Of a DNA stretch of 64,000 bases, positions 12,395 to 23,816 are shown piece by piece. A program made the translations under genes and the position numbers. The notes beneath the pieces were generated by a model. It saw nothing but the letters and a program-made list of their open reading frames with translations. It was not told where the DNA came from and did not search any database. This DNA comes from Takakia lepidozioides (taxonomy: Eukaryota > Streptophyta > Takakiopsida > Takakiales > Takakiaceae), in the NCBI GenBank assembly GCA_030704615.1, contig CM060734.1, positions 31,948,042 to 32,012,041 on the forward strand. The letters are read 5' to 3'. Position 1 is the first letter of the stretch; each line of letters opens with the position of its first letter.

Positions 12395-15300
12395 TCAACC
12401 AGCAAAGGGTGACACAAGCCCCAGGGCCTGTGCCCCTTGACGGAGCCCCCTCACAGCTGCCTTACCTGCTGCAATGTGAGGTTCGTCATCTTCTACCTCA
12501 ATCACCTGAACATGAGATTTGACTCCCTGGTGATCAGCAGCAGCATTTGCAGCCAGTAACCCAGTGACATAGGCCTTTTCTTGTGAAAGCCCACAGGCTC
12601 CATGGGTGCCAGGTCCCTGTTGTACCCAGTCGCCTGCCATGAACACATTTGTGAAGCTAGTTACTGTGGAAGGCATGTGCTGGTGAGAGCCAGGCCCAAA
12701 TAGAGAAACTGCACCCTTGAATCGCAAAACACTAGAGTCAACTACTTGGGCTTCTCCAAATTGTGAATCGCATCTTGTCAAGTACTTTTGCATGACCTGC
12801 GGGGGTAGAGTGCACATGCATTAACAAATTTACGAGTCAAACGTTTGTATTGTTAATATATTTACAGTGCTGAATCGAACATGACAAGCGATGCAATGCA
12901 AGTCCTCAGAAGAATGCAAACAATCCTATGACAGAACTTCACCAGCTCTGCAGAACTGCAGTTGCAATATCAGGCTCAATTTCTTGCTCAAGTTTCGGTA
13001 GGGATTATTGCAGTGGACAAAGCCTCCAGGATATGGTGGTGGCAGGATGGTCAGTAGCTCTATCCCTATCCTCACAGTCTCTTGTTAACCCAACAGCATG
13101 TCCCAACCAGACTCACTAAAAAACCAGCCTAAAAAGCCCCAGGGTATACTTCATATACAAATACCTGGACAATAGATTCTCTTTCTACCTCATCAATAAT
13201 AGCCTCATCTGTGAGCGGGAGAAGCTGATTGGCGTGGAAAAAGTCGACCTCCATCACACTTCCAGGCTCATCTGCAAACTCAGTCTACACCAGAAACTTC
13301 TTAACTCAACTTGGGAGAAGAATACAAACCATGACAGCCAGACCTAGTGTTAATCACAGTTCTTCCATGACCATTTGAGGGTGGGCCCTTCGGGATTGCA
13401 ACAGGGGCAATTTTCCCCACTAGCCACACTAATTTCCCAAGTACAGAATTACAAGTACAGCTACCCAATTTGTCACAAAAAGATCCCGAGTCTCAATGAC
13501 GTGTCCATTTCTATGACAGGCTAATGTGGTCCTTGGTTTAAGGCTTTCAAATGACTGAAGAGTTGCCAGTTCGTCACTCTTTTCAACTCATTCAGGTTCC
13601 TTGAGAGTAGTTTCATCTCGCATTTAATTATTTCAGGGTCTAGAAATCAGATTGCTGCATTTCTTGTGGTCAGGGCAATACCTGCAAGGAATTGAGGTCA
13701 AAGAGGGTTGCACCAGTGCTTGGCTCAAATCCTGCAAGCACATTCGACGGATTTCGGAGGACAATATGGCGGTCTAGCCATAGACGTGTTGCCAGCACAT
13801 CAATTGTCCCCAGGTTTGAAATGGCTGCAAACTCGGGCCTCTCTGCCAAAGCAGGTGAAGAAGCCACAATTTTCTGTAACAATACAAAGTTTGTGTCATT
13901 GTACCTGTGTTGTTTAAATAGAGAGAAAAGTACAGGTGGTAAAAATGGGACACATCCCTGACCCCACCAAGTATCTTACTCAATCTTGAAGCCTGAGAAC
14001 TTCCTTGCAAGTTAGCTGAATCGCTTGTGAGGGTTGTGCACTTAGTGGAGAGCTAGGAAAGCATATAGATACTGACTCGGCTTTCCATAGCCATGAGGCT
14101 GGACACACAGACATGTGAGGGTTTGCGATTGAGCCTTTGCAGCCACAGGCTGGGAGATGTTGAACCACTGGTAGGTTGACAATCAGAAGATGGAAGTGCC
14201 AAAGATCTCTCAAGAAGGAGAATCCAAATTGTAACATTAAGCTTGACTAGAGCTGCTCAGAGACAATACTATTTGGAACAGAATACAGATGAGAACAAAG
14301 AAAATGGACAGAAATTTTAACAGGTTGATGGGCCCAGAGGGCACATGAGACAAAGTCAAACCACAATGTTACATATCAGAAGACTGCAAATGTCGCTCGG
14401 AGAGGAGTGTTGTATGTGTTGGAAAACCACTGGCGTGTGGTCGGGCTAGGGATTGAACCTAGGACCTCCCCCATTCTGGTGGGGTGCTCTACCATTGAGC
14501 TACCCGTCCCTTTCTGTTCTCAGAGTGCCGTGCAAGGGCTATAGCCTTGACACCTCCAACACTCCCCCTCAAGGCATAGCCCTTATAGCTGAGGCCTACC
14601 CATTCTGACCACCGCCCCAACCTTGGCTCCGATACCATGTTGAAAAACCACTGGCGTGTGGTCGGGCTAGGGATTGAACCTAGGACCTCCCCCATTCCGG
14701 TGGGGTGCTCTACCACTGAGCTACCCGTCCCGATCTGTTCTCAAAGTGCCGTGCAAGGGCTATAACCTTGACACTTCAACACTCCCCCTCAAGGCATAGC
14801 CCTTATAGCTAATGCCCACCCATTCTGACCACCGCCCCAACCTTGGCTCTGATACCATGTTGGAAAACCGTTGGCATGTACAGGACGATCAACGCCCAGA
14901 CAAGAACAATCCGGTCGGGCTAGGGATTGAACCTAGGACCTCCCCCATTCTGGTGGGGTGCTCTACCACTGAGCTACCCGTCCCATTCTGTTCTCAGAGT
15001 GCTGTGCAAGGGCTATAGCCTTGACACCTCCAACACTCCCCCTTCCGGTGGGGTGCTCTACCATTGAGCTACCCGTCCCTTTCTGTTCTCAGAGTGCCGT
15101 GCAAGGGCTATAGCCTTGACACCTCCAACACTCCCCCTCAAGGCATAGCCCTTATAGCTGATGCCTACCCATTCTGACCACCGCCCCAACCTTGGCTCTG
15201 ATACCATGTTGGAAAACCACTGGCGTGTGGTCGGGCTAGGGATTGAACCTAGGACCTCCCCCATTCCGGTGGGGTGCTCTACCATTGAGCTACCCGTCCC

Positions 15301-18300
15301 TTTCTGTTCTCAGAGTGCCGTGCAAGGGCTCTAGCCTTGACACCTCCAGCAGTATGCAGGTACAATGCCAAGCATTTTTGCACCTCATGGCACCCCAGAG
15401 TTTAAGTTATGAGGACAGCCAGGGAATCAATAGCACTTTTGGCAGGCAATCATTAAACTGTGGCATCCAGCTTTCCAAAAAGGCTTACCTGCATGGCCTG
15501 GACTCCAACTGCAAACACCACAGCATCTTCCTCATTGCCTTTCTCCACTAGTGTTTACTGCACATTTTTCCAAGGTGCAGTACCTTTAATCTGGGTACTT
15601 GTTTTTGCAATGATACATTGGTGGCAATGAAGGATGCGGCAGTGAAGTTTACCTGCAATAATTCCAGTGACTTTGTTCAGTTCACTCTCAATGACAATGT
15701 TGGTCACACGCATCCCACCTATCATATGGCCCCCTCGATTGTCAATGTCACGGAGCCAGGGCTTAAAGATGACCTCTGCAATAGAGCCCTTACACCAACA
15801 AACATCAAAGTCGGCCTGGTGGGCCAGCACATAATAGTATAGTGCACCAAGGGCAGCTGCAGCTGCTTTCACACAATTTCAACACAAAGAATTTAGTCAG
15901 TGTTGTTATGCAAGAACAACCTGGAACATAATCTCCAAGAATCACGACATCATGACACAGAAGAACATGATTATATGTCTGGGTCCATTGAGCCTTGGGG
16001 GACGTGTTCCCTTTGACCAGATTGCCATTGCCATGAACAAGTCCTTTGGCAAGTTTTGGCATACCCAGGACTGGCTTCCAGGGTGGGGAGACCAGGACTT
16101 CAAGGGTGTGTCTTGGCCGGTTTGTGTTTAGTCCAGCTAGAGAACAGCTTGTCAGAGAGCAGGTGGGTCACCCAATCTGAATGGGTTTATCACGGTCGGT
16201 CTTGCTGCCAGGCAAAGCATCAGACTTAATTTAACAATTCTGTGTGCACTTGCCAACTTTGGTGAGGATTTATACCTGAGAGCTGCTCCCCTGGAGCAAA
16301 GAGGGTGACCAGAAGTATGGGTTCTAGAAACTTGTGGTACAGCTGCGCCGAAACACCTGCTGCTCGGAAAAGCTCCTGAGCAGTCATTGCATCGTACTTG
16401 GAATAAGCCTTGTCATCCTGGAAACCATCTCACTTTATGAGGGTAGACCATTTAGCCCCTCTCCTCTGCATTGGGAAGAGTTTGTGTATCCTGGCAAGAC
16501 ACTGGTTCCATGATCAAAGTTAGGACTACTTAATTCCTGTTATAAGCACTGCCTTTTGGTTGTGTTAGAGGGCCTTCCAATGCTAGGGGATCATATGGAA
16601 ATAGGCTGCACCAATTCAATCGCATAAGGGTGAATATGGGAGAGGCGTCCAGGAAATATGTGAGCCCCAGTAAGGAGTTTGATGCACAATGTTACATTAG
16701 AGCAAGCTCAAAGAGTGTCCAGGGATCCATACTGTGTCGAACTCGAGAAGGGCTTGAAGCAGGGGGAGTGCTGTGAGCCGGTCCACCACCGATAGATTCC
16801 TGAGGACATGTACACCACAACTTTTTCTTAGTAGAGAACCATCTCACCATGTAAACACATCACTAAATAAGCAACCTGCCAAACAACCTGCCAACCAACT
16901 ACCATGTATAAGTAAATGATATGACCACAGCTAGCCGGGAACAACCATGTCAAAGTCAACAGAGGACAAAGCTCTGTAAGTGGGAGAAAAGGAGATATGA
17001 TACAGATTCCCAAATCAACACCTGCCAGGAGACACATGATGCATTCTTACTGTTGACACGGAAACCAGCAAACAAGGAAAATCGACTTGTAGTGCATCCT
17101 TCACCTGTTAGGACTCCGCCTCATTACCTCGGGACTTTAAGGTGCCACTTACAGGAAACCAGGGAACAGTTCTGCACGCTGTAGACTTCAAAGCACCCTA
17201 TTCATTGACATCAGTGAGACACACCAGGTTCATGGCTCGCCAGTTAACCATAGGCCTATGTAGATTGCCCCAGGACCAGACTAGTGGCGCCGCACACACT
17301 GGCACACCACAAACATACGGCAGAAAGAAACCTGAAGTATGGAGCTGTGTAGAGGAAGGAGCCCAAAGGAGTTGCGAGACGGGGAAGAGTATTGAATACA
17401 GGAGCTTCCACTTGGATGCCATGTGGGGAATAAAATGAACTCCTTGTCCAATCTGTAAACGGCCATGCCTGTCAAAGAGTACATGTCTCGTCATGCTAGA
17501 AACATAAGTGATGTTTGTACCACCCCTAAATTGTTGACACTGTATGCAAATCAACCTCTTGCTTGGGTTTCCTCTCTTCCAGCTCAACGCCTCTTTGCAG
17601 CATCTGTTTCTTCTCATACAACAGGCATTCATTTCCTGTGCTCTACCTCCCAGCTTGGCCTGGTCGTTAGGGCAATGTGGCTATATCTTAGATCTTGGAT
17701 TCCCATCCACAGGCCTAAATTGAAGGTGCCATTACATGTTCCAAAAAGCCAAGGGAACAGGCAGTGTGTTGCAGGATTAGGGGGCATTAGACATATGAAA
17801 TGAGATACAGGGGGTGATCCAGGGGTTTGGAACACTGGAAAAGGAGGAATGATGGTGGACCTTCAATTGTCCAGCTTATGTTTGTCGATTGCAATTGGTA
17901 CAAAAAGGAAGGGGAGGTTTGTAAGGGTTCATTCTGCATTCTGCATTTGTGTGATCAAGCATGTTCAAGTCTAGGAAGAATTGGGCTGTTAGTGACTGTG
18001 GAGAGCTGTCCAATTCCTAGGCAGAGAAAGTGGCCTTAGCAGGTTAGGGGGTCATGAGAGTATGGAAACTACCTAAGCTGGCTATAGCCAACTTCATTCG
18101 TCTTGATTTCTTTCTCTATCTCCTTCATTAGAGGGGTACGTTGAAGGTTGCAATGCCCAAAAGTGCTTCTAATAGAGCCCCACATCAATTCAATCTCAAA
18201 GAAGTTCGTCTCTTGACTGGCTGGAGAGCCGTCTTAGACATTGGTGATTCAATGGGGCGCTCTAGGAAACCAAGGGCAGGGACTTCAACTTGAGAGTTTC

Positions 18301-21300
18301 TAATCTGTTTGATGCTCTGGATGAGGTTGAATCCAAACAGCCAGACGGACAAGCTGCTGTGCTGGTCAGGAGACATGGGAAACACCGGATAAATTGGTTG
18401 GAGATGTCAATGGGTATAAGTGGACGGGTAAGATGTGTACTCTCAAGGCAGCCTCTGCCAAACGCGGCCCAAAAGGGGTTGGATTCTTTGTCCGCGATTT
18501 CTTGTTTGATAATTGTGAAATTATCAACAAGGGTTTGAGGTATGAGCATAGTATCTGGCTAAAACTGAATCTGAAGGGCATGAATACGAAGGACCTCTTT
18601 GTGGGTTGTGTATACATGCCCACAGAGGGGACCCTTAGTGTTGACGCAGACAAAGCCTTCGAAGATGTAAAGCAGGACTGTGCTTCGTTCCTTGCCAAAG
18701 GTCAGGTGGTTCTATTGGGTGACTTCAATGCCCGGGTGGGCAAAGGTCTCCATCAGGACGCTATCATTGGGCCTTTTGGTGAGGACGAGCTGAATTCTAA
18801 TGGCAGACGGTTAATTAACTGTCTGGAAGAGCTTCAGCTTTTGACCTTGACTAACAGGACAAGAGATGACCAAGTGCAGTGGACTCGTGAGAAATCCCAA
18901 ACTGGGGAACGTTCCATTGTGGACTATATCATAATGGACAAAAATTTGTTTCCCCAGTGTGCCAATGTGTTGATCGATAGAAGTGATACTGGTACCTCTG
19001 ACCACTTCCTGGTTTGGACTGAGATCAAAAGGTGTTTTCCCAACACCAAGAGATCTGTGAAACGTTCGATTCGGAAGTGGCGCATAGAAAAATTCCATAA
19101 TGAGGAGGTCAAGGCTGAGTATGTCCAGGCCTTGCAAGAGGCTCTCCCTCATTTTGTCCAATCGCTCCAAGAACTTCAGTCTCGCTCTGACAACGCAAGA
19201 AATGAAGTCGAAAGAGCAGTGGACTCTTGGGAGAGTTTCGTTTCCTCTGTGGCTGACAAGATCATTGGGAGGAAACTAATTGTCTGCGGTAGAGCTGTTA
19301 ATTGGTGGACCAATGAGATTAAACTCAAGATAGCTGAGAGACGAGCCCTCTATAAAGAGTGCTGCAATTTGAAAACCAACAGAGAATTGTGGGCGAGGTA
19401 CTACCAGCTCCATAAAGATATCAATCAGCTTGTTAGGTCTCAGAAGAAATTATACTGGGACAAGTTTACATTGAAATAAACTCAAACCACCATGGTGGTA
19501 ATGACAAGAAATTCTGGTTGGCCCTTCAACGTTTGTACAAGCCGAAAAACGGTCAGCAAGTACAAGCGCTGAAGACTACTAAAGGTGCAGTGGTGACTTC
19601 ATCAGTTGACATTGTCAAAACCTTTGAAACTCACTACAGTATCCTTGGCAGAACTTCTAGGTCTAACAGTGAGGGGTCTTCTGCTGAATGGAGGGACACA
19701 GTTGGAAAAACTGTTCCTATGATTCAAAACAGCCCTGATGAACTGGAGTATATTTCAATGGCTTATAATGCTCCCATTAGTTCTTCTGAGATTGTGGAAG
19801 CAATTGAACATTTAAACGGATATAAAGCTGGTGGACCTGATGGTATAGTCAACGAGCTTATCAAGCACGGTGGCGATCCCATGATAGAGGCCCTAGTTCT
19901 CCTACCTTATCTGGAAGACTGAAATGATCCCCTTTCGCTGGCGACAGGGGGTCATTGTCAATCTATACAAGAAGGGTGACAGAGAAGAACCGGGGAACTA
20001 CCGTGGCATCACGCTCCTCGATGCTGTTGGCAAGACATTCTGCAGAGTTATAAGTACTCGTCTCGAGGTTGATCTGGAGTCTAGAGGTTAAGGACGGAAT
20101 GCCAAACTCACCCCGAACAGCCACATTGGCTGTTTTGGAGCATGCTGACATACACTCCTTAAGCACCCCCACTTGAATGGATTCTAGAGATTTAGTTATC
20201 AACCCATATTGCAGATCCGTACTCCAAGGCAGGTCTAATAACGCGACAAAGCATAGTTCTCTTAACCTCAGAGTTGACCCCTCTGCAGTGGAAAAATTTA
20301 GTGAGCCCCAGAGCTTTGCCCTTGCCAGTTTGAACAACTTTCTGGATATGTGCATCCCAATTACAATTGGAGGAAAACTCAACGCCCAGGTAAGTGTAGG
20401 AAGGGAGGACCGGGATCTCTTGGCTACCCCACTGCCACTTAAGATCACTTCCTCCCTCTCCTCTGTCGTTGAATGCTACCACTGCACATTTGCTGACATT
20501 ACCTCTAGCCCCCAAAGATCAAAGTATCTCTTCGCACAATTAATCAACTCCTGGAGATTGGTTGGGGTCTCCCCTATGCCTGCGAAGTCATCCGCAAACA
20601 TAAGGGCTGGTATGGTGATATCACCCACCCTTAACCCAAATCCCTCAAGTCTCACTACCAACGTCAGCCCCTGACAGAGGTAGGTTCTGTCCCTTTTGTT
20701 TCCGCTCAAACTGGGCGCGGGGTCAATGGCCATAAGGCTACGGCAAACAACGTCTTATGAGTACAATCTATCTCCTTCATTCTTCCCCGAACCCAGAAAT
20801 TGAGAGGGGTCTTTACATTGATGCTTGCCAAGACAGTTTTTGGCAGAGCAGCCATTCCACATTACTGACTTTCATGTGCACACAAAATTCACGGCCTCCT
20901 ACACACTCAGTAAGTCAGGCAGCAACTTGTCTGTTAGAGTAAGAGGAGACTTACAATGCCAAGCTCCTGCAAAAGCTGGTAGATGTTGTGATACTGCCAC
21001 CTGCATCAAGCCCCTCTCCCTCTCAAGAATCCTCACCATCTCACATTGATATCATACTCCAGAGTGACCACCTTTGCCGGCACCATACATGCACTCTTTA
21101 GACTCTTTACCATGGCAGATCCATTCACAGGTCACAGTCTGTCGAACTATCCAGTGGAGCCTGGAGGGTTGTCCTGGTCATCCCTGACATCCTTCTAGAT
21201 ACATCCATTTATGGTGTACCCCCTCAACTCAACCTAGCCCCTAGCTTGGAAGTACGTTGTTCCTCAGTTACTGACATTGACATCATGTTTCAGAGTGACT

Positions 21301-21724
21301 GCCATTACAGGTACCACACACTCACTCTTTCGACCTGGCTGTGGCAACAGACCTGCTGAAGAGTGCGTGAGAGGGCTTGATTATTGTCATCCCTCTTCTG
21401 TCTTTTTGTCAATTCATCAGTGCCCACTGTTTCCCCTAAATTTATCAAGACAAAGCAGGAGAGCTAGATAATGGGAGCCCACCAGAATCCCTTTATACCA
21501 GCCTCCACAGGCCTGCCCTGTGCTGTCCGGAACCCAGTACTTAGTCCTCCAGGTGACAGTGATGCATCCAAAACTGTGACAGAGAATCCAGCTTTTGCGA
21601 GAGTATGTGCTGCTCCAAATCCTGCCCAACCACCCCCCACCACCACAGCCTTCTTTGTGTATGTCTCTTCTTCTCCAGATCCCCTGTTCAGTAGACAGCA
21701 CTTTAATAGTGTTGAAAGTGACAT
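12395..21724 (-). CDS. FAD-dependent oxidoreductase, amine-oxidase/carotene-desaturase-like, probably plastid; at least ten exons
   Basis: Flavoprotein of the amine oxidase/phytoene-desaturase superfamily, closest in pattern to cyanobacterial and plastid carotenoid-desaturase-like proteins; substrate unknown. Minus-strand exons: 21724-21483, 21000-20955, 17468-17332, 16799-16733, 16417-16276, 15862-15653, 15547-15489, 13873-13682, 13284-13165, 12796-12395. All borders are GT-AG and the phases join to about 538 residues. Seen: Rossmann GGGWAGFGAAHTLAKAGFSV; GGLSTGFRT; PVEAGIKGFW; a short exon with QYHNIYQLLQELGI; VEAPVFNTLPRLATPLGSF; VVDRLTALPLLQALLEFDT; AAALGALYYYVLAHQADFDV; NLGTIDVLATRLWLDR; VMEVDFFHANQLLPL; and a C-terminal FMAGDWVQQ...GLSQEKAYVTG flavin-binding end. 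The 21683 acceptor-like AG and the lack of a transit peptide suggest at least one undetected 5' exon. Introns carry a LINE and a tandem miniature LTR element. Frame and splice sites are intact. Confidence 0.88.
14412..14416. repeat. Target-site duplication, left copy (GTATG)
   Basis: GTATG directly abuts the outer LTR end here and recurs at 15352-15356 beyond the other outer LTR end. A 5-bp duplication is normal for LTR-element integrase. It shows that the multi-LTR array behaves as one insertion. Confidence 0.85.
14417..15351 (-). mobile_element. Tandem TRIM (miniature LTR retrotransposon) array with tRNA-like sequence in its LTRs
   Basis: Read on the minus strand, a head-to-tail array. LTRs start TGTTGG and end CCAACA: 14417-14561, 14638-14781, 14858-15035, 15207-15351, plus a truncated one ending at 15130. 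They are separated by 76-bp internal regions (14562-14637, 14782-14857, 15131-15206). Each internal region starts with a primer-binding site, TGGTATCAGAGCC (one mismatch in the leftmost), complementary to initiator-Met tRNA, and ends with a polypurine tract, CCTTGAGGGGGAG, immediately before the next LTR. Every full LTR contains a tRNA-like segment with A-box (TAGCTCAATGG) and B-box (GGTTCAATCCC). The array as a whole is flanked by a 5-bp duplication, GTATG. It lies in an intron of the FAD oxidoreductase gene, between the exons at 15489 and 13873. No protein is encoded, so it must depend on enzymes in trans. Confidence 0.9.
14439..14510 (-). other. tRNA-derived Pol III-like segment inside a TRIM LTR
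   Basis: On the minus strand this reads like a tRNA: a D-arm with A-box TAGCTCAATGG (14492-14502), an anticodon-like stem CCCCA/TGGGG with a 6-nt loop, and a T-arm with B-box GGTTCAATCCC (14449-14459) and CTAGG/CCTAG stem. The acceptor ends pair poorly and the loop is one base short, so it is not a working tRNA gene. Near-identical copies occupy the other LTRs at about 14660-14730, 14912-14984 and 15229-15300. Confidence 0.75.
18250..20766 (+). mobile_element. LINE (non-LTR retrotransposon), rearranged: endonuclease and partial RT, with internal inversion
   Basis: Lies in an intron of the oxidoreductase gene. The plus-strand part 18394-19479 encodes an APE-type endonuclease: GVGFFVRD, VVLLGDFNARVGKG, SIVDYIIMD and TSDHFLVWTEI. 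After a frame break, 19518-19922 reads into RT block 1 (YKAGGPDGIVNELI), and 19950-20090 into YKKGDREEPGNYRGITLLD. The segment 20091-20645 is inverted: on the minus strand it has the RT catalytic motif as LMFADDFAGIGETP and the downstream region to GEFGIPSL. From 20646 to about 20766 the 3' end is again on the plus strand, ending like the second LINE copy. The RT region between YRGITL and FADD is absent. It is a dead copy; the clade was not assigned. Confidence 0.85.
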
Positions 21725-22852
21725 AGGATTTCATTTGACTCCAGCAACTTTCAAATAGAAAATACTTCACTGTCATAATCAATTGTAAAGAAGCGGTCCT
21801 CATAATGGGAAGATATATCAAGTTGCTGGCATAAAAGAGCTCTCGAAAGTGATGTGTTCTAACTGGAAAAGTCTGGCAAAACACAATTCACATGAAGCCC
21901 ATTCTCACTCTCACATGGGGCAGCTTCATCTACAAGTTCAACTTTCTCTTCCCATAACCTTTCTTGCAAGATTTGAGAAATGATACCCTCTCGGAGACAC
22001 CATCATTTGCCACTTATTCACAGGCTTTTCATCGTTCCCCTCCACAGGCATTTCGGTTTGGGCCCACTGCTGCCCAATTCTTCCAAACCCCTTGAATTCC
22101 CTCCCTTTAAACCTGCCCCCTTGAAACTGAAAATGACCTGTCCTCTCTTCATACTTCATCTCCATTGCCTTGATAAAGTTTCGATGTTGCATTTTAATAG
22201 CTCTTGATGACGGTGCACCCCATCTCACCTCACACCTACTTACTGCCAATCAAACAACCAAACAGATCATGCTAAAATTGAATCTGGCCAGCTGGGGTAC
22301 TGAACGGTTGATCCAATTACCACTTTTAGCTTGTATACTGTTTTTCTCAAGATCTTGACTACAAAAGAACTGCCATCTTTCCCCGAGCCTATATTCATCA
22401 ATTCTATTAGTCGTCAACGGCTTAGCTCCAGTTCACATTGCTGCTTTTAAATTACTTGAAAAATTACATAAATTTGATATAGTCACAGTCCTGACGAGAA
22501 TTACGATCAAAACGGAAGCTTCAGTTTAGAGCCCATCATCAGAAGTTTGGTGGATCCAGCAGAAGATAAAGACACTGCAACATACTGAATTTGATGTCGA
22601 GGTGATTTTAAACACTGGAATCTTAAGGATTCTGAGAAGTACTGTAGCAGTATACCATTGCAAATGTAATTTAATAGTAGTGTGCTGTCAATTTACAAAA
22701 CCAGCCAACCAACCCCGCTATTCCTCACAAAACTGCAAAGGAGCAGTAAGCTCTGTAAATCTGCCATACAATGAACGCTACAAGCTACAGTATGGTGCTA
22801 CAAGCCAACATATACCACATTACCAATCTTTCAATTACTTTCCCCCACATAT

Positions 22853-23816
22853 TGTACTCATAAGACGTTGTTTGCCGTAGCCTTGTGGCCATTGACCCCA
22901 CGCCCAGTTTGAGCGGGAACAAAAGGGACAGAACCTACCTCTGTCAGGGGCTGACGTTGGTAGTAAGACTTACCTTCATATATAGAATTAATCCGGGTAT
23001 TCCAGATATCCTCTACCTTCACACAAGCATCAATCTGCTGTGTGTGATTTGCCCAAAAACTAGGCCTCAGGAGGGCCTGGGCTTTTGGCTCAGCCTCGAG
23101 ACTTTCAAAGTTGGTAAACAGGGGTACAGGCACAATTCCCTTGATAGATTTGAAGAGAGCGTCTCTTTGGTGAGAGAACCCCGGACAGTGTATCAGAAAA
23201 TGAATACTGTCTTCAGATTGCCCACACAACAGGCAATTGCACTCTCCCTTTCCTCTCTGCTTCTGTTTGCTGTTCAAAGGTAGGCTTCCTGCCCTGAGTT
23301 TAGTCTAGTGCCGAGAGTGGGTAGACCCTTGAGGTCATCCAAGATGTCCTCCCCCATGTCACTGACTGGAAACAATTTCAGGGAAGTTTTCTGCCTAACT
23401 TCATTTTCATCAGACAATCTCATGGCAACAGACATGGCTTTGGAACTACAGCCTCTAAGTCAGATTTATCCAGCAGGGTCAAGACTTGCGGTTCCAGGTC
23501 CAGGTCCTTGAGAATCTCTTCTACTCAGGACTTAGCCTGTTTGACAGTCCTGTTTCCAAGATATAGAGTCGATTAACTAGGATATCTGGTTTTGGACATA
23601 TGTTGCAGCTGACCCCACCATCTGACCTTGAATTCATCTCGTCGGGAGCTTAAGGACGGAATGCCAAACTCACCCCGAACAGCCACATTGGCTGTTTTGG
23701 AGCATGCTGACATACACTCCTTAAGCACCCCCACTTGAATGGATTCTAGAGACTTAGCCTGGTTGGAGTTATCAACCCATATTGCAGATCCGTACTCCAA
23801 GGCAGGTCTAATAACG
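22853..23816 (-). mobile_element. 5'-truncated LINE copy, C-terminal RT region and zinc finger
   Basis: Same family as the LINE at 18250-20766: it repeats the EYGSAIWVDN...SLESIQVGVLKECM block and the same 3' end. On the minus strand 23277-22858 encodes CLLCGQSEDSIHFLIHCPGF, a C-x2-C...H-x4-C zinc-knuckle typical of LINE C-termini, followed by the terminal GHKATANNVL. The element is 5'-truncated near 23816 and carries frame breaks. Its 3' end (near 22853) faces the 3' end of the first copy (near 20766), so the two flank the first exon of the oxidoreductase gene in opposite orientation. Confidence 0.8.

Noticed and set aside
14439-14510. A functional tRNA gene on the minus strand
   Set aside because: The acceptor stem does not pair, the anticodon loop has six bases, and the same sequence repeats inside LTRs with primer sites and polypurine tracts. 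It is a tRNA-derived part of a mobile element.
20650-20733. Minus-strand ORF start MAIDPAPSLSGNKRDRTYLCQ fused to an RT motif
   Set aside because: The first part is antisense to the LINE 3' end that is on the plus strand here; the fusion arises only from the inversion breakpoint.
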